Below, piece after piece: positions 40,291 through 50,654 of a DNA stretch of 64,000 bases (positions within the stretch are counted from its first letter, which is position 1; every line of letters starts with the position of its first letter). Both the position numbers and the translations under genes were made by a program. The DNA is taken from assembly GCA_013368375.1 (NCBI GenBank), contig JAACJP010000005.1, positions 372,001 to 436,000 on the forward strand, in the 5' to 3' direction. Source of the DNA: Tricholomella constricta. Lineage: Eukaryota; Basidiomycota; Agaricomycetes; Agaricales; Lyophyllaceae. The notes under the pieces were generated by a model. The model was not told the origin of the DNA, did no database searches, and worked only from the letters and a program-made list of their open reading frames with translations.

Positions 40291-40844
40291 ACGTTGCGTG
40301 GACTGCTCAGCCGACTGTTAGTATGGATAATACGAATCAGAATACCGACACGTACATCCTATGATTTTAGATTTAAGTATGAGCATATGTCCTTCGACTG
40401 TTAATGTGTATTCCACGAGGAACAAAGAACAAAAACCATCCAAGTTCGTTAAAATTCCCCTTTCGAAGGTTCGAGACCCAGAACTGATCCGGAACACGGG
40501 CATGAGGAGGTTGCGCCACTATTCATACAAAATTCGTAAATAGCCGTTGATGGCGAGCAACTTACTCCGTTGCGAATAACTTATGACCTGGTACACATGA
40601 ACTTGAACAGTTCTTGTAATTTACCAGTGGTCCTGGATCAATCCCGGACTTCAATGACTTGCGATCCTGAGCGTCGTCACGCCAAGCACCTGTTCTTCGG
40701 AGCGCCACTGTATTTTACGGCAAGTTCAAGTTCCCGAGTTAACGCCCTTCAGCAACCAAGAATCAAGGAAATAACGACGATACTTGAGTAAATATGCTTC
40801 AGATAAGAAACCACGTCGTCGTGTGTTACATTGTATTTTGTAGT
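40291..40844. other. Spacer between convergent membrane-protein genes
   Basis: AT-richer stretch with only short ORFs. It holds the 3' ends of the two flanking genes; no other feature seen. Confidence 0.4.
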
Positions 40845-41636
40845 TTATACAGCAGCGACCATCTGTACTATCGAACAGTACGAACAGTAATCGGGGGCGG
40901 TACCAGTCCCCGATCTATATGGCGTGATGCAGGTGTTAGCGATGTAGAGAAAACAATCAAAAATCAAGACTGGAATAAACGTACACATAAACATCGGAGG
41001 CACACGCATCCCCTGCAAAACGAGTATGTAATTCGAGAGCTGCAAATTATGTTTCTGGAGCGCCCAAATCTTCCTCGCGAGCTCGGTTGCTCTGCACTCC
41101 GCCTTGGCAGATTCCGTGCGCGCCTTGACGAGCTGCGCACGCAGGATGACGGCGAAGAGGTATATAGGCAGTGTAGATGGGTCATTCGTTGTGGATCCTC
41201 GGATGGCGGACATGGACGGTAGAGGGGAATCGTCGAATTCCAGCTCGGGTAGTGGTGGGTCTGGGGATTCAGCCTCTAGAAGAGAACTAGGGACTTCATT
41301 GGAGGCTTGACTGCTAGAGTCGTGGGGCGAGACACTTTTGGTGCGAACGCCAGCATAAATTCGGTGGTATAGTATCACGGTGCCAGTGAGAACGCCAAGA
41401 GCGAGGACAAGGATGAAGAGCGCCAATCCCGCATAGTTGAAAGATACTGGCAGGGTGGACGGAATCGGCATTGGCGTAGTCATTGGAGTCATTGTAGCCA
41501 CTGCAGAAGAGTTCGTGGGCGCCAGAAACTCAACGACAACTCCGAGTCGCAGGCCGCGGAAGAATAGATATCCATCTAAGAGTATGAGCCCAGGGATAGC
41601 GGCCGCGGGGAGTGACTTGAGGATGGCAGATAGCAT
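40845..41636 (-). CDS. Putative membrane protein (related family)
   Basis: About 263 residues from the ATG at 41636 (a longer frame upstream adds 33 residues). The layout resembles the 49127-50427 gene: a short hydrophobic start (LPAAAIPGLILLDGYLFFRGLRLG), a Thr/Pro linker (TPMTTPMPIPSTLP), a strong membrane helix (AGLALFILVLALGVLTGTVILY), an acidic Ser/Pro segment and a C-terminal helix rich in Arg and Ala (AKAECRATELARKIWALQ). The last 45 residues may lie past a missed intron. Function unknown. Confidence 0.5.
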   Translation of the reverse strand: MLSAILKSLPAAAIPGLILLDGYLFFRGLRLGVVVEFLAPTNSSAVATMTPMTTPMPIPSTLPVSFNYAGLALFILVLALGVLTGTVILYHRIYAGVRTKSVSPHDSSSQASNEVPSSLLEAESPDPPLPELEFDDSPLPSMSAIRGSTTNDPSTLPIYLFAVILRAQLVKARTESAKAECRATELARKIWALQKHNLQLSNYILVLQGMRVPPMFMCTFIPVLIFDCFLYIANTCITPYRSGTGTAPDYCSYCSIVQMVAAV

Positions 41637-42479
41637 GTTTTCTTTGCTTGTGCGTTTTGACCGTAAGTGAGAGAAAGCCTTTTTATATTCAAATTTATAC
41701 GAAGGTCTTGATCCAGTGTCCTGTGTTCGCCGCATTCGTTGAAGTTCGCCTCACGAGCCCGCCTTGGTTCGCCTCTCTCTGGGACTGTCAGGTGCTTCCA
41801 TCGTATGGTCACATTTAGCTTGCCCTCAACTGAAGTTGTTCCAACTCATTCTGCGATCCTCATCGTCGTTTAGGATGTTATTGGATGTTCTCGTCATCTC
41901 CATTTGCGCCACGCATGAGTAATTATGTTTTCCCCCTAAAAGCTTTCATCAGTGAGTCTCTCAACCCAAAACCCAACTCAAATCAGAGCAGAAGCTGCAT
42001 ATCCTTGATGCCCTCGACAAATCAATGCCACGGTGATTCCGAGTAACAGGAGTGTCATCTTCTCTGTGTACCAAGGTGATTTATCATTTGATCCTGCTTG
42101 GAGTTACCTTCATACCGGGTCATAGTTCAAACGTTCAAACGTTCATAGTTCGCTCTCTTATTTCAACTGTTTCTTCTACCTCGAGATATTTCCCCTATTC
42201 ATGCGCCTATATCCAAAGAGCATACGTGTCTCGACTATAACGTCGTTCACGGGAACTTTTCTCTGCACCGATCAAGATGTTAATAACGCCGGACCAAGAA
42301 TCGAAATTACCGTGTAGCGCAGTATCATCAAAGCAGTGATAATGTGTTGTTGGCATTTGTTCAAGTCTCAAGATCGCCAACAAATCATCAAGCATAGATA
42401 AGATTAGATTCGGATTCGTGGGATTCTCGCGCACGTCCCCGTTTGTTGTCGACAAACAGCTCCCTCATCGGCGGCCACG
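41637..42479. other. Upstream region of Sds3-like gene
   Basis: About 840 nt without convincing ORFs; holds the divergent promoters of the membrane protein and the Sds3-like gene. GTTCAAACGTTCAAACGTTC direct repeats occur near 42125-42145. Confidence 0.4.
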
Positions 42480-45400
42480 ATGGCTGGCTCAACAACTTCC
42501 CTAGACTCCCTCAGCTCGCCGTCTCCCTCGCCATCACCTCCACCCGAAACTAAACAGCCCGCAGAACCTACCAGCGCTGGCCTTGACAGCGACTCCGAGC
42601 TCTCAGAGCTCACCGAGGAGGAACAAGAGACCGATAAAAAGGACAATTCCCCGCGGAAAGGAGCCCGCAATGGCTCTGCCCGTCGCGGACGACGCCCTTC
42701 GCGTCGAGGTGGCCGTAGAAAAACCAGCAGCATCGTGCCCGCCCCGATGTGGGGGTGGGCAGAGACAAGGTCGTCCTCGAACGTCGTCGAGGAGGAGGAG
42801 GAAGAAGAGATGGCCGGGCCACCGAGGGCCATGGAGGAAGAAGAGGATGAGGAGGCCGGTGACGACGACGAGGACGAGGAAGCGGAGCCCCCGAAAAAGC
42901 TGGGCGACGCCGCCGCACTAATGGATGATCCACCCGCCGCAGAAATTGAAGACGACGAAGAATCTGTTTCGGGAAAGGAGGAGCCGTCATATTGCCCTAG
43001 ACGATCAACACGGAAAACGGTGGCCGAAGCCAGCGAGAACGGCAGCGAGAAGAACGGCGTTGCCGTCAATGGCGACGACGACGAAGTCGATGTCGAGGTA
43101 GATGACGACTACATTGACCCTGACTGGCCTATTTTCTTTCACCCACCAACAATTGAGAGCGATAACGAGTGTATGAACGAGGACCTTGAGGGCTACGAAG
43201 CCCCCACGGCGGATGAACCGGCTCAGCCTCTTATGGACGCAGACGTCGACATCACCGCCCCACCACCAGAGGACATCGCCCCCTTGGCAGCAGCGGCAGC
43301 CGCCTCGTCCATCATGGCGGGCTCGGGGATCATCCACCCCCCCTCATCAACTTCTTCGTCACCGAGATCCTCCCGCGCTTCCTCCCGCTCACCATCACCT
43401 GTTCCGGCCCCTGCAAAAGCTGCGACCAACGAGGAGGCTGATGCTGCCACAAATACTGCTCCCTCGGTTATGGAGGTTGACGCGCCAGAGCAACACGACG
43501 CAGACGAGCAGGATCGCGAGGGCGACGACGGCGATGTAGACGACGCAAACCCAGACGATGATCCGGATATGGAGGTCGAGTCGGACCTTCAGCCTGCGCA
43601 CCGGGCAGAGGCACTTGACGTCCTGGCGACGATTGAGCTCAAATTTGCGCTTCTCAGAGAACGCGTTTATGTAGAGAAGATGGAGGGCCTTGCTTGGGAG
43701 GAGGCGCTCATCAACAACGGTTTGTTTACTCTTTGGTATTATCTGAATGTACGCTCATATTCTTGTAGGCACGCATCCGGAACTTTTGCACCTCCACCGG
43801 GAGCTCTCGAGCAGGAGGGACAAACGCTTGGAGTTGGCCTCACGCAAACGCTCCTATGAAATAGCGAGCGTGACTAAACGTCGACGAACTGACGATGCTG
43901 CCACTTGGAGCTGGTGGAAGGTGGGACTTGCGCGTTGTGCGAATATTCCTTTGACTGACGAGTATCTTTAGTTTGCCCGAGACGAGCTTCAGACGGAAAT
44001 GATTTCTGAAACGAATCGAAAGCGGAGGCGGATGGAGAGAGAGCGACGGGCCATTGAGCGTCCTCAGCCAGGTATGTTCTATTGTCTCTGCCTGCCTCCC
44101 AAGCTCATATTTTACTACCTATAGTGCGCCGAATTCCTGCTCTCCCGCAAGATCTCCCTCCTGTGCCGTCTCTGCGCAAAATAATAAAGGCATTCCCGAT
44201 GGCGGCCTCGTCCAAGCGCTCGAAACATCGCCATGGCATCTCCAACCAGTCCAAGTTGGTTTATCCCGACCTGTCTGCGCTCCCGAGCGCCGACATTGCC
44301 AACGACCTCGAATTCCTTCTCCAAGCGCGCACGGAACGTGAACGCTCCCGTGGAGTCGGATATGATCCGCACGTCCACCGCACAGTAAACCCAAACATAA
44401 ACGGTGCACACATCGGTGGCCCTGGTATGGGAATGAATCACATTGCTCATCCCCTGGGGGCGTACGACGCATACAACGACGGAGTACCGGGTGGCTCGAG
44501 GGCATTCGGCAACGTACCTCCCGGCGTCGACCACAGAATACAACAGCCACCCCATTTCCAACCGCAGCCACAGCACCATCACCACTCCTTGCCGCCTCCG
44601 CCGCCTCCGCCAGGCGCGCCCATGATGCCCCTCAGCACGCCGTTCGCCGGCCCGCCTGGATCCAGGAACATTCACATGCAGCAACAACACCCGCTCCCTC
44701 CACCGCCAATGCATAATCACCACCCACATGTGCAGCCGCCACCTCCGCCGCCGCACCATCATTCGGGTTATGCGATGGAGCAACAGCACCAGGACATGGG
44801 CCCGGGTGGGCCGAGTGGGCAGATGCACGGAGGTCCCCCTGCACACCACTCCCACGCCCATTCTCACTCGTACTTCACGCAGGGGCATGGCATGTGCCGT
44901 TCGCCGTCGCCTATCGGGGCCTTGCCGAATGGAGGGTCAGGTGCGAAGAATAATGGCTCGTGGATGGGTGTGGGTATGGGTATGGAAAGAGTCTATCCAG
45001 GCGCGGGTAAAGGGGGAGAATGGGGCCGAGATGGTCGCCCAATCAATGAGGAGGACGAGAGGGAGCGCATGATGAGGGAAATAGAGAGGGATAAGCGTGA
45101 GAGAGAAAGGGAACTGAGAGAGAGGGACCGCGAGCGGGAGCGGGATAAGCGGGAGAGGGACAGAGAGAGAGAAAGGGAGCATCATGATATGGAGCACGAA
45201 CGACAGCGGGATTTGCATCATATGCATCAGCAACAGCAGATGCAGCACCGGCGCCCGCCGCCTCCCTCGCACATGCACCTCCACTCCGGGCCTCCTAGTG
45301 GCCAGCCTTCGCACCACCATGTAAATCCTCCGCATCATCACCACCACCCACATCACCACCATGTCCTTCACCGTCATCACCACCAACCACCCCCCTCTGG

Positions 45401-46634
45401 GCCCTCTGGACATGCTTCCTCTTCTCTGCCGCCTCCGGGACCCCTCCGTAGCCCACGTAGTTCACAGCAACGCGAGCGTGAACGTGAGCGTGAGCGCGAC
45501 TTCGATGGGCGCCCACATCCTGGTCATAATCAACACCCAACTGAGGTGATCAACCTGACTTCGTCCAAGTCGACGCCGTCGTCTGGCCATCCCTACCCAC
45601 CCGATTACAGAGACGTGCGAAACAAGCACTGCCCAAATGGCAGCCGGACATCGTCTTCAGGTCCTGGGTCGTCCATGATGATGGACGATCGCGATCGACC
45701 CCTCGCGATGCCCTTTGCCATCCCGCCTTCACATGGGATGTCGCCTTCAAATCATGGTCCTCCTTTAGGTGCCAACCCCATGAATGGCACGACCTCCCCC
45801 CGGGGCGCCTGGAATCATCCTGATGATAGCAACTTTCGCATACCGCCTTCCTCTCTATCGTCTTCAGGGCCTCCTCCAGGAGGTCCGCCACCCCCACCGA
45901 GCTACCACGGTCCTTCACACGAAGGAGGGCCCCAAACCCGCTCCCCAAGCCACCGCTACGCAAGTAACAGTGCCAGCTCGCACGGCCGCGGACCCCCACC
46001 GCCTCCCGCTCCGTCCTCCCAACAGCCCTCCCGCCAAAACTCCATCGGCCTCCACTCCCCTCCGCGGCCGACCCTCTCACGCCCACCAATGCCCCCGGCT
46101 CCGTCCAGCCCGTCTACCTCTTCAGCGGCACCGTCTTACCCAAACAATTCCAACCCCAACCCGCTTCGCTCCCCTACACGCTTTGGGCCTCTACCCGCTG
46201 CCGTCCCTTCTTCCTCTTCTTCTTCCTCGGCCGCGGCCGCACGCTCTCCACCCATCAGTCTCAAGATGCGTCCTCCATCCCCGCTCGCGAACAAGATGCT
46301 CGCAGGCCCGTTGCCCCCGGCGCCGTACTCTGCGCTTTCTGGGCCTGGACGGACGTCGACGCCGACGCTGGAGGGCGCGAAGAATGGGACGGGGCCGTAT
46401 CCGGTTGGGAGCGGACGGGCGGCGGCGGGGAATGGGAGCGGGAACGGGACGGCGTCGCCGCATATGGCGTTCCCGGCACCGGCTGCGCCTCGGTCGTTCT
46501 TGGGGACGAATGGAATGGGCGAACGGGAGAGGGAAAGGGAAAGGGAGAGGCATGCGTCGCCGCATCTTGGTCCACCGCCCCCGCCGCCTCCGCCTTCGAA
46601 GATGAGTGTGCCCCAGATGGTGGATGGGCACTAA
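42480..46634 (+). CDS. sds3: Sds3-like subunit of the Sin3/Rpd3 histone deacetylase complex
   Basis: Four exons (42480-43719, 43769-43920, 43972-44071, 44125-46634) with proper GT...AG junctions give 1333 residues. An acidic and Ser/Pro-rich first half leads to the Sds3 region that spans the introns: DVLATIELKFALLRERVYVEKM, THPELLHLHRELSSRRDKRLELA, DDAATWSWWKFARDELQTEM, and later LPALPSADIANDLEFLLQARTERE-like segments. In yeast and animals Sds3 family proteins bridge Sin3 and the deacetylase. The last 700 residues are low complexity: His/Pro/Gln runs, an ERERERD-type charged repeat near 45080-45180, and Ser/Pro tracts. The long tail is unusual compared with the core family. ATG 42480 is preceded by a clean 5' leader. 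Confidence 0.8.
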
Positions 46635-47354
46635 GGTTGTGTGTCTGAGACGATCCACATGGACGTGGATGGACGCCGCTCATGGACGAAGTGGCGGGTG
46701 TACGGCTACCTGCCAAGTACGTACGGCGCAGTCTGTTTTTTGGCATTGTGATTTCGCGGCTGTGCTTCTCTGCTGGATACATATCGTACCGTCATGGTCT
46801 GTAGCGCTAGTGTTATTCCCTCCCCTTCTCCTTTTTTTTGGTCTCGCTGCTGTCTTTTTATATTATATTTTCTCGCGTTCCCCTTCCTTTTTATCCATTC
46901 GACTCGTTCCCCCCCCTCTCCCTCGATTGTTGGTTTCTCTGTCACTAAATTGAACCTTTACCTATGATCACACTACGGTATCCCACGGGATTTGCACATA
47001 GTAATGCGGAATTATTTCTAGATCAGAATGGCGACCTTGACTGAGGATTCAGATGGTGAGCCTTCTATGAATATACATGATACTACCGTCCAGTTTTATA
47101 TGGCTAGGGTTCGATGCGAGTCAATGCAAACAAGCCATGTGAGATTGTGCATCATCGAGTCACGAAGATACACGACGGTGGTTAAGAAGGCTGAGAAACA
47201 GTTTCGAGTGAAGCCTGAATCATAGGGATGCTTGAAACAGGTGACTGCGTGTCGATTCTGAATGATTTGTGGACGCTTGGATCAGACTGAGACAGGGTGT
47301 CGAGTGGGCGGACAAACAGCCCGAGAAGGGCACATCAGGATCACACACACAGCG
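46635..47354. other. Sds3-like 3' region and spacer
   Basis: Pyrimidine-rich downstream region of the Sds3-like gene. No further gene recognised; a short ORF at 47028-47225 has no support. Confidence 0.35.
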
Positions 47355-47580
47355 CAAACGAGCAGGATCGCGATCGCGAGGGCGACGATGGGCGAGGCAG
47401 ATCAAATTAAATCATCAATCATCAAAGGCAGACGACCCAAATCCGGCTGATGATCCGGTACGAGTCGAGCCTGCAGACTGCGCACCGGGCGGAGGCACTT
47501 GACTCGCTGGCAACGATCGAATTCTGATTTGCGTTCCTCAGAGAACGCGTCTATGTGGAGAACATGGACTCGAGACCTGT
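47355..47580 (+). pseudogene. Degraded partial copy of the Sds3-like exon 1
   Basis: Matches the end of Sds3-like exon 1 (about 43500-43690) in order: GAGCAGGATCGCGA, GATGATCCGG, CTGCGCACCGGGC, GAGGCACTTGAC, CTCAGAGAACGCGT. Several small insertions and substitutions remove the frame. It ends just past the sequence matching VYVEKM. Confidence 0.65.
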
Positions 47581-47596
47581 GCCTGAGAAGAGTCGA

Positions 47597-47690
47597 AAGT
47601 GGCGCACACGCCAAGGGGGGGAAATTGAAATTTAACCAACCACCGGCCCGGCGACGAGCCCGCGTTGTGGAAGTGCACACGGAAATTTCG
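47597..47690 (+). repeat. Copy of the membrane-protein family upstream module
   Basis: AAAGTGGCGCACACGC, then a near match to GAAATTCAATTTAACCACGG and CCCGGCG, as found upstream of the gene at 50655 (50462-50515). No gene of the family follows here. Confidence 0.65.
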
Positions 47691-47937
47691 ACAGAGCCTT
47701 GCGCTGACAAAGTACAGCATCGCATGCTCAACCAACACCCGTCCGAAAATAGATCAATTGGACACATAGTAATGTAGATAGAAATATATGTACTATCTAA
47801 ACAGACCGGGCACCTAAGCACTCGGACAAGACTCGGAGCCAAAGAAATACGTCTCGTTTATATCCAGGCCAGTAGATCGTTCAAGTAACGCGATCACTTC
47901 GGTGAACCCAATAAGCAGGATCAGGCCCCTCCGCAGA

Positions 47938-48470
47938 ACCATAGTACCACGAATGTAGTCGTCCTCGCAATCCAGCCTGGGCGCGGCAGAAGAGAGGTTT
48001 TATCCAGCAGTATTTGAGATGGCAGATCCTTGAATGAGTCAAACGAAACCATAGTATCACGAATGCAGTCGTCCTCGCAATCCAGCCTGGGCGCGGCAGA
48101 AGAGAGAGGTTTAATCGAGCAGTATTTGAGATGGCAGATCCTTTAATGAGCCAAACGAAACCATAGTATCACGAATGTAGTCGTCCTCGCAATCCAGCCT
48201 GGGCGCGGCAGAAGAGAGGTTATATCGAGCAGTATTTAAGATGGCAGATCCTTGAATGAGCCAAACGAAACCATAGTATCACGAATGTAGTCGTCCTCGC
48301 AGTCCAGCCTGGGCGGGGCAGAAGAGAGGTCTTATCGCGCAGTATTTGAGATGGCAGATCCTTGAATGAGCCAAACGAAACCATAGTATCACGAACGTAG
48401 TCGTCCTCGCAATGCAGCCTGGGCGCGGCAGAAGAGAGGTTTTATCGAGCAGTATTTGAGATGGCCGAAC
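47938..48470 (+). repeat. Minisatellite 1, period about 110 bp, five copies
   Basis: Copies start at 47938, 48048, 48160, 48270 and 48380 with ACCATAGTA, and share GTAGTCGTCCTCGCA, AGCCTGGGCG and GCAGTATTTGAGATGGC. The unit carries no ORF that continues through. Confidence 0.9.
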
Positions 48471-48558
48471 CAGAAGATGAAGCGAAGCCTAGAGATGTGG
48501 CGAGATGTCGGAGTAGATTGCGGTACACGAAGCAGAGGACCACGGCGGCGAAGAAATT

Positions 48559-49046
48559 GGCTCGCACGCAGTGGCGCGGAGCACCCAAATCCTGGCGATG
48601 AAGTCTTGAAAAATTTTGAAAAGGGCGGTCTAAGGTCTCGCGAGGAAGCTGGCTCGCACGCAGCGGCGTGGAGCACCCGAATCCTGGCGATAAGAGTCTG
48701 CAGAAGTCTTGAAAAGGGCGATCTAATATTTTGCGAGGAAGCTGGCTCGCACGCAGCGGCGTGGAGCACCCGAATCCTGGCGGTGAAGTCTTGAAAAATC
48801 TTGAAAAGGGCGGTCTAAGGTCTCGCGAGGAAGCTGGCTCGCACGCAGCGGCGTGGAGCACTCGAATCCTGGCGGTGAAGTCTTGAGAAGTCTTAAAAGG
48901 GCGGTCGCGAGGAAGCTGGCTCGCACGCAGCGGCGCGGAGCACCCGAATCCTGGCGATGAGAGTCTGCAGAAGTCTTGAAAAGGGCGATCTAATATTTTG
49001 CGAGGAAGCTGGCTCGCACGCAGCGGCGTGGAGCACCCGAATCCTC
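48559..49046 (+). repeat. Minisatellite 2, period about 92 bp, six copies
   Basis: GGCTCGCACGCAG recurs at 48559, 48651, 48743, 48835, 48918 and 49011 (steps 92, 92, 92, 83, 93). Two unit types alternate irregularly, distinguished by GTCTAAGGTCTCG versus ATCTAATATTTTG. On the minus strand the units read as short repeated frames, but in shifting phase, so no protein is proposed. Confidence 0.9.
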
Positions 49047-49126
49047 CAATTTTTTTTTGTTATCTTAAAACGGGAGTTAGAGGGTAAATCAACGAGCGAA
49101 TAAGCCACTGCGCACCTCGTTTCGAA

Positions 49127-50427
49127 TCATCGCAACTCAGCGATGACGCCCGCTTGATCCACATCGCGAGCTCCTTCTGCACAAGCTTGCTGATCTAATT
49201 GTGGAGATGTGAGCAGAGGACGAGGAGAATTCAGGTTGACTTACAATTGGGAGGAATAGTGCCAGCTTCATCGGCGTCCCTCGCGGCCCGTACAGATTGG
49301 TCATCTAAAAAAGATGTAAGTGTGTGGTGAAAAGAATTCGATATTAAACATACAGGTTGGAGCAGCATGGCGAAACCAGAAAGCGCGAAACTCGTTTACA
49401 AGGCGCACGAAACGCCTGTGGGTTTGTCCGAGATCCGCATGCACAGTCAAGAGAAGGAGGACCAAGGCGTTGAACCATTGCGGATGACGATTGAATGGGT
49501 TATCGGGCAAGGGAAGGTCTGGCAGAGGGTACAACGGCGGGTCGTCAACAAGTAAGGATTCGGGAGTTCCAAGGTACGCGATGATCTTGGCGGCGAGTAG
49601 ACACAAGCCTTGAGAGAGCAGCACTTTAGTGGCAACGAAGGAATCTGACTTAAGCAAGGCGGTGGAAACGCGGATGGCGGTCGTGCAGACAGTTTTGACG
49701 ATGTACTTGCAGAGGCGAAGGAATGCGCGGGCGAGGATGGTCCACGTCCGTCTACAAATGGAAACGGGGCTGACCTCTCTATCTTGTGCAACTCGCACAT
49801 CTCTCGCAGATCGATTTCTTCCCGCTTGAGCAGCTCTTTCGACCTGTTCATCTAAAGTAGCAGTGTTAACAGGTGCTATGTAGTCAATGTACGCAGCGAC
49901 TTACAAGTTGGAGGAATGATGACTGCCTGGTGATTACGGAGGTCCGTTTCTACTTTGCCGATGTTAATCTGAACCTTGCGGAGGTCCGCATAGTCGAGAC
50001 GAAGAAAGAGGAGCACTCTTTTCAAACATTCAGGGTCGAGGCTCGTCGTATCGGACGTAGTACCGTGGGCTTCGAGATACGAGATCGTCTTAACTGCGAG
50101 TGAATATAAACCTCGGGAGAATGGTGCTTTGGCAGCCGCAACGATTCCCAACGCAGACCCGGTGATGGCGAGGAGGATGACAGCCGCAAAGACAGTTCCA
50201 AGAAGGATTCCGGACAAAGTAATGAATGGCTGAGCCAGGGAGGTCGGAGTAGGAGTGAGAGGAGTGGTGGAGGTAGGAATGGGCGGAATGGGACGCGCAA
50301 CTTCAACCAAAGTCTCGGTTGGGACCCAGTAATGAACGAATGGAGCAAGCCCAACGACAAGTTGAGCAAGGCGGCTTCCGAAAGTCATCGAAAGGACGGA
50401 AAGGGCGTTTACGAAGGATGAATACAT
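49127..50427 (-). CDS. Multi-exon membrane protein (related family)
   Basis: Read from the ATG at 50427 (the longer frame opens on GTG). Exons 50427-49905, 49851-49354, 49304-49245, 49194-49127, all with GTAAGT or GTATGT donors and TTAG acceptors; phases fit and the stop is at 49127. A hydrophobic start, a Pro/Thr linker (PIPPIPTSTTPLTPTPTS), and a strong membrane helix (LSGILLGTVFAAVILLAITGSALG). The first two exons repeat a related unit (GLYSLAVKTISYLE / GLCLLAAKIIAYLG). The four exons also begin similarly (YEQV, YDQS, YQQA), suggesting exon duplication. No known domain. Divergent from the 50655 gene. Confidence 0.6.
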
Positions 50428-50654
50428 TATGTACGTTCTGTTGCAAGTGGTGGTAAGAATGAAAGTGGCGCACACGCTTGGCGGGGAAATTCAATTTAAC
50501 CACGGCCCGGCGGCGGGTGACACAAATACTAACCACGGTCAGGTGACACAAATACGCCCAACGGGACACGCGGCGCGCTCGCCTTTCCTTCTTCACCTCC
50601 TACTTCCAAGCATCTCGCTCAGCCTGGTTGCTGAGCAACGACGCCTTATACGTT
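50428..50654. promoter_or_regulatory. Shared divergent promoter of membrane-protein pair
   Basis: 227 bp between two outward-reading genes. Contains AAAGTGGCGCACACGC, GAAATTCAATTTAACCACGG and two GGTGACACAAATAC copies (near 50517 and 50544). The last block also precedes the copy at 38971. Confidence 0.6.

Noticed and set aside
47938..49046. CRISPR-like array
   Set aside because: Whole units repeat without unique spacers, and the genome is eukaryotic; these are minisatellites.
48389..49108. Repeat protein from minisatellite 2 (HAAACEPASS units)
   Set aside because: Units differ in length and change phase, giving several competing frames; no start or splice support.
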